Part shown: piece after piece, positions 61,701 through 64,000 of the stretch | How positions within the stretch are numbered: position 1 is the stretch's first letter | Layout of the letters: each line of letters starts with the position of its first letter | NCBI RefSeq assembly: GCF_020329505.1 | Contig: NZ_JAGKJJ010000026.1 | Span: 47,918-111,917, forward strand | Direction: 5' to 3' | DNA length: 64,000 nucleotides | Source: Bradyrhizobium semiaridum | Lineage (GTDB): Bacteria; Pseudomonadota; Alphaproteobacteria; Rhizobiales; Xanthobacteraceae | The notes under the pieces: generated by a model | Databases searched by the model: none | What the model was told of the DNA's origin: nothing | Seen by the model: only the letters and a program-made list of their open reading frames with translations | Translations under genes and position numbers: made by a program

Positions 61701-64000
61701 CCTATCGCGCGGTAAAGCAGCCGGCCGGCAGCGAAGGCAAGTCGCTGACATCAGGCATCATCAGCCTGATCGCAACGATCACCGACAAGGACGGCGACTT
61801 CCGCACGGCGAGCATCGATCTCGCCAGCCGGCTGACCATCACCGACGCCGGCCCGACCATCGGGACCACGGGAACGGCGCCGTCGCTGACGCTGAGCGAG
61901 ACGCATCTGACGGGGACCGAGCGCAACGACGGCATCGCTGGCTCGGCGCCGGACCTGGCGCTGACGGCGATTTCGGCCGACTTCTCCACCGCGTTCACCT
62001 CGACCAGCGACGCCGATAGCGCGACGATCGGCTATGCGCTCGCGATCGCCGGCGGCAACGGCACCGCCTCGGGTCTGATCGACGCCCACACCGGCCTCGC
62101 CGACGTGCTGGTCCTCAACGGCAACACCATCGAAGGCCGCGTCGGCAGCGCAGAGGGCATGCTGGCATTCGCCATTGCGCTCAACCCGGTGACCGGCCTT
62201 GTGACTTTCACCGAATACCGCGCGGTGAAGCAGCCGCTCGGCACCAATCCGGACACCGGCGAAGGCCTTTCGCTGACCGCCAACATCGTCTTCCTGATCG
62301 CAAAGATCACCGACACGGACGGCGACTTCCAGACCACGAGCATCGATCTCGGCAGCCGGCTCTCCATCACCGATGACGGCCCGACCGTCGGCACGACCGG
62401 GACGGCGCCGTCGCTGACGCTGAGCGAGACGCACCTGACGGCAACGGCGCTCAACGACAACATCGGCGGCTCGGCGCCGAATGCGGCGCTGACGACCACC
62501 TCCGGCAACTTCGCGTCGGCATTCACATCGGTTCAAGGTGCCGACAGCGCAACGATCGTCTGCGCCCTGACCATCACCGGCGGCAACGGCGCCGCATCCG
62601 GCCTGATCGACTCCCACACGGGCCTCGCCGACGTGCTGGTCCTGAACGGCAACACCGTCGAGGGCCATGTCGGCAGCAGCAGCGGCGCGCTGGCGTTCAC
62701 CATCGCAATCGATCCGGTGACCGGGCTTGTGACCTTCACGGAATATCGTGCGGTGAAGCAATCCCTCGCCACCAACCCGGACAGCGGCGAAGGCAAGTCG
62801 CTGACCGCGGGCATCGTCAGCCTGGTCGCGACCATCACCGACAAGGACGGCGATTTCCGCCGCGCCAGCATCGATCTCGCCAGCCGGCTGACCATCACCG
62901 ACGACGGCCCGACCATCGGCACGACCGGAACAGCACCATCGCTGATCCTGAGCGAGACCCATCTGACCGCGACGATTCAGAACGACAACATCGCCGGCTC
63001 GGCGCCGGACGCGGCGCTGACGGCGACCTCAGCCAGTTTCGCATCGGCCTTCACTTCGACCCAGGGCGCTGACGGCGCGACGATCGGCTACGCGTTGTCG
63101 ATCACCGGCGGCAACGGCACCGCCTCGGGCCTGATCGACTCGCACACCGGCCTCGCGGACGTGCTGGTCCTGAACGGCAACACCATCGAGGGCCGCGTCG
63201 GATCGACCGGTGGCACGCTGGCGTTCACCATCGCGCTCAACCCTGTCACCGGGCTCGTCACCTTCACCGAGTACCGGGCGGTAAAGCAGCCCTCGGGCAC
63301 CAGCCCGGACAATGGCGAAGGCCTCGCGCTGACATCAGGCATCGTCAGCCTGGTCGCAACCATCACCGACACCGACGGCGACTTCCAGAAGGCGAGCCTC
63401 GATCTCGGCAGCCGGCTGACCATCACCGACGACGGCCCGACCATCGCAACGACCGGAACGGCACCGTCGCTGACGCTGAGCGAGACGCATCTGACCGCGA
63501 CCGCGCTGGACGACAATATCGGCGGCACCGCGCCGAACGCGGCGTTGACGGCGATTTCGGCCAGTTTCGCGACGGCGTTCAGCTCGGTCCAGGGCGCGGA
63601 CAGCGCGACGATCGGCTACGCACTGTCGATCACCGGCGGCAACGGCGCTGCGTCGGGCCTGGTCGATTCGCACACCGGCCTCGCCGATGTGCTGGTTCTG
63701 AACGGCAACACCATCGAGGGCCATGTCGGCACCACCACCGGCACGCTGGCCTTCACCATCGCGGTGAATCCCGTGAGCGGGCTGGTGACCTTCACCGAGT
63801 ATCGCGCGGTGAAGCAAGCGCTCGGCACCGATCCGGACAGCGGCGAAGGCAAGTCGCTGACATCTGGCATCGTCAATCTGGTTGCAAAGATCACGGACAA
63901 GGACGGCGACTTCCAGACTGCCAGCATCGACCTCGGCAAGCAGCTGACCATCACCGACGATGGCCCGACGATCGGAGGGTTCGATCACGTCGCCCTCCCC
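58763..64000 (+). CDS. giant FecR/cadherin-like/DUF5801 repeat protein, 3' end outside the window
   Basis: At least 1746 residues, open to the right edge. An N-terminal FecR-like module (about 20-150: LIGYIQSATGSSTLRRANGT, ADGRIEIHFIDGTVLNLAGD, ALAVDTPVGRIRS) is followed by a hydrophobic stretch (GMLSLTALVFSLLQEARA), a proline-rich linker (about 245-300), a VCBS/cadherin-like domain (FGTFYLNSKTGAYTFVPND, VWTYTLDNADSAVQAL) and seven DUF5801 repeats from about residue 535. No Sec signal is seen; this layout is typical of large type I-secreted adhesins. ATG at 58763 has only a weak site (GAGAAGCCA). An upstream out-of-frame GTG at 58689 has a better one. No type I transporter is visible in the window. 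Confidence 0.85.
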   Translation, partial: MFVASGVGFGDACMADTGQLPQLIGYIQSATGSSTLRRANGTAVQVSAGALVCEGDVVETAADGRIEIHFIDGTVLNLAGDSRAELSEFAPDSIYAPRSAVFVIPRGIFAFTGGELARSGALAVDTPVGRIRSRAAAGGFGMLSLTALVFSLLQEARAADPDVTFLDDDRITYKDLHHGVFELVTKEAVPKHIIVEDPGETVVIVKRGSSTSVNQLTNTPARMEELRAIQQATLGNWEKGWSPKGSGSTPLDKSQLLQPINFDPTDPLPVQNTLSPLPDFIIPPNQIMPPQPPILSLGAGPTQVDTSIFDMFATTSGTFSASTSNGGELIFGIGGGVADNEVVDNRQYDMSAVGTFGTFYLNSKTGAYTFVPNDDAINALKANTTQSFVITVSDGKLSSSQVFNIPIVGANDAAHISGTTAGAVVGAVGVTDASPGLLIASGTLTDVDVDDPANTFTAITTPKKSAGGYGTFTMTTDGVWTYTLDNADSAVQALRVGDTLTDSFTVTTIGGTPQLISITIHGPLIGASGPGPVLALSETHLTATALDDNLAGSAPDGALTTTSADFSGAFTSAPGADGTTISYALTITGGDGSASGLVDSHTGLADVLILKGNTIEGQVANGLLAFTITVDPATGIVTFTEYRAVRQPLDTASDGHEGVSLPAGLVQLVATVTDQNGEFQSATLDLGSQLIIVDDTPSIAPTGSAPSLTLSETHLPATALDDSIAGSVPDVARMATSADFAVAFTSVQGADAATIGYALTIAGGDGVASGLVDSHTGLADVLVLSGNTIEGRVGNASGALAFSITLDAATGLVTFIAYRAVMQPFGTSPDGGEGVSLTSGLVTLVATIADLDGDIRTASLDLGSRLIIADDGPSISATGTAPSLILSETSLAAAAQTATAGDFSTAFTSVQGADGATIGYALAVAGGNGTASGLIDAQSGLADVLVQSGNTIEGRVGGIDGTLAFAIALDPVTGLVTFTAYRAVKQPAGSEGKSLTSGIISLIATITDKDGDFRTASIDLASRLTITDAGPTIGTTGTAPSLTLSETHLTGTERNDGIAGSAPDLALTAISADFSTAFTSTSDADSATIGYALAIAGGNGTASGLIDAHTGLADVLVLNGNTIEGRVGSAEGMLAFAIALNPVTGLVTFTEYRAVKQPLGTNPDTGEGLSLTANIVFLIAKITDTDGDFQTTSIDLGSRLSITDDGPTVGTTGTAPSLTLSETHLTATALNDNIGGSAPNAALTTTSGNFASAFTSVQGADSATIVCALTITGGNGAASGLIDSHTGLADVLVLNGNTVEGHVGSSSGALAFTIAIDPVTGLVTFTEYRAVKQSLATNPDSGEGKSLTAGIVSLVATITDKDGDFRRASIDLASRLTITDDGPTIGTTGTAPSLILSETHLTATIQNDNIAGSAPDAALTATSASFASAFTSTQGADGATIGYALSITGGNGTASGLIDSHTGLADVLVLNGNTIEGRVGSTGGTLAFTIALNPVTGLVTFTEYRAVKQPSGTSPDNGEGLALTSGIVSLVATITDTDGDFQKASLDLGSRLTITDDGPTIATTGTAPSLTLSETHLTATALDDNIGGTAPNAALTAISASFATAFSSVQGADSATIGYALSITGGNGAASGLVDSHTGLADVLVLNGNTIEGHVGTTTGTLAFTIAVNPVSGLVTFTEYRAVKQALGTDPDSGEGKSLTSGIVNLVAKITDKDGDFQTASIDLGKQLTITDDGPTIGGFDHVALP
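60370..63960 (+). repeat. seven tandem DUF5801 repeats of about 528 bp
   Basis: Units begin with [TI]LSETHL near 60371, 60893, 61421, 61894, 62424, 62951 and 63478. Period is about 528 bp (176 residues), but unit 3 is about 475 bp because it lacks the xDNIAGSAPxA segment. Each has SGLxDSHTGLADVLVL.GNTIEG and VTGLVTFTEYRAVKQP blocks. Units 4-7 are near-identical at DNA level in parts. Confidence 0.85.

Noticed and set aside
58745..62962. Minus-strand open frames opposite the giant repeat gene
   Set aside because: They repeat with the same period as the DUF5801 units and have RRQR/AGVGVDQ-like composition, so they are shadows.
60370..63960. Regular repeats near the right end as a CRISPR or tandem satellite
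   Set aside because: The period is about 528 bp, all copies are in one open frame and encode protein domains.

Overview
The window looks like chromosome of a high-GC alphaproteobacterium, most likely Bradyrhizobium or a close relative. This is inferred from recalled family resemblance, from the dispersed palindromic repeats typical of that group, and from the alphaproteobacterial stress-promoter pattern GGAAC-N16/17-(C)GTT. No rRNA, tRNA, CRISPR array, transposase or phage gene was seen. Most genes sit in tight operons with 1-8 bp overlaps.

Left to right: the tail of an unknown gene (2-457). A three-gene 2-oxoacid:ferredoxin oxidoreductase operon (694-5098), whose flavoprotein appears to have lost its NAD(P)H-binding domain. 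A lone branched-chain-amino-acid-type binding protein (5162-6352). A prkA / DUF444 / spoVR stress operon on the minus strand (6599-11464). A frameshifted secreted-protein pseudogene (11964-12582). An oxidative pentose phosphate operon with a transaldolase-phosphoglucose isomerase fusion, gnd, zwf, pgl, gluconokinase and a HAD phosphatase (12989-20417). A 1415-residue RTX-type secreted protein (20757-25004).

The centre (25027-43050) is a trehalose/maltose/glycogen block. GH15 glucosidase and malQ lie on the minus strand. Divergent from them is a six-gene operon, glgE, treS-maltokinase fusion, glgB, glgX, treZ and treY. It links trehalose to glycogen by way of maltose-1-phosphate, and glycogen back to trehalose by debranching plus TreY/TreZ. 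A stress-type promoter reads toward malQ. Next come a PHA-system protein, a DUF3309 peptide gene, and the divergent DNA end-joining pair ligD / ku with facing stress-type promoters, followed by a lysine-rich DUF6496 protein.

The right part is a high-affinity potassium uptake operon on the minus strand (27-residue ORF, kdpF, 34-residue ORF, kdpA, kdpB, kdpC, kdpD, kdpE). It is interrupted by two palindromic repeats and preceded by a perfect AT-rich palindrome. Last are a TPR protein, a FecR-domain protein, and, divergent from them, a giant FecR/DUF5801 repeat adhesin-like gene that runs off the right edge.

The common thread is stress survival: compatible solutes, carbon storage, NADPH supply, potassium, double-strand break repair and cell-surface proteins. 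The EcfG-type promoters suggest that part of this is wired to the general stress response. That link is inference from sequence patterns only.
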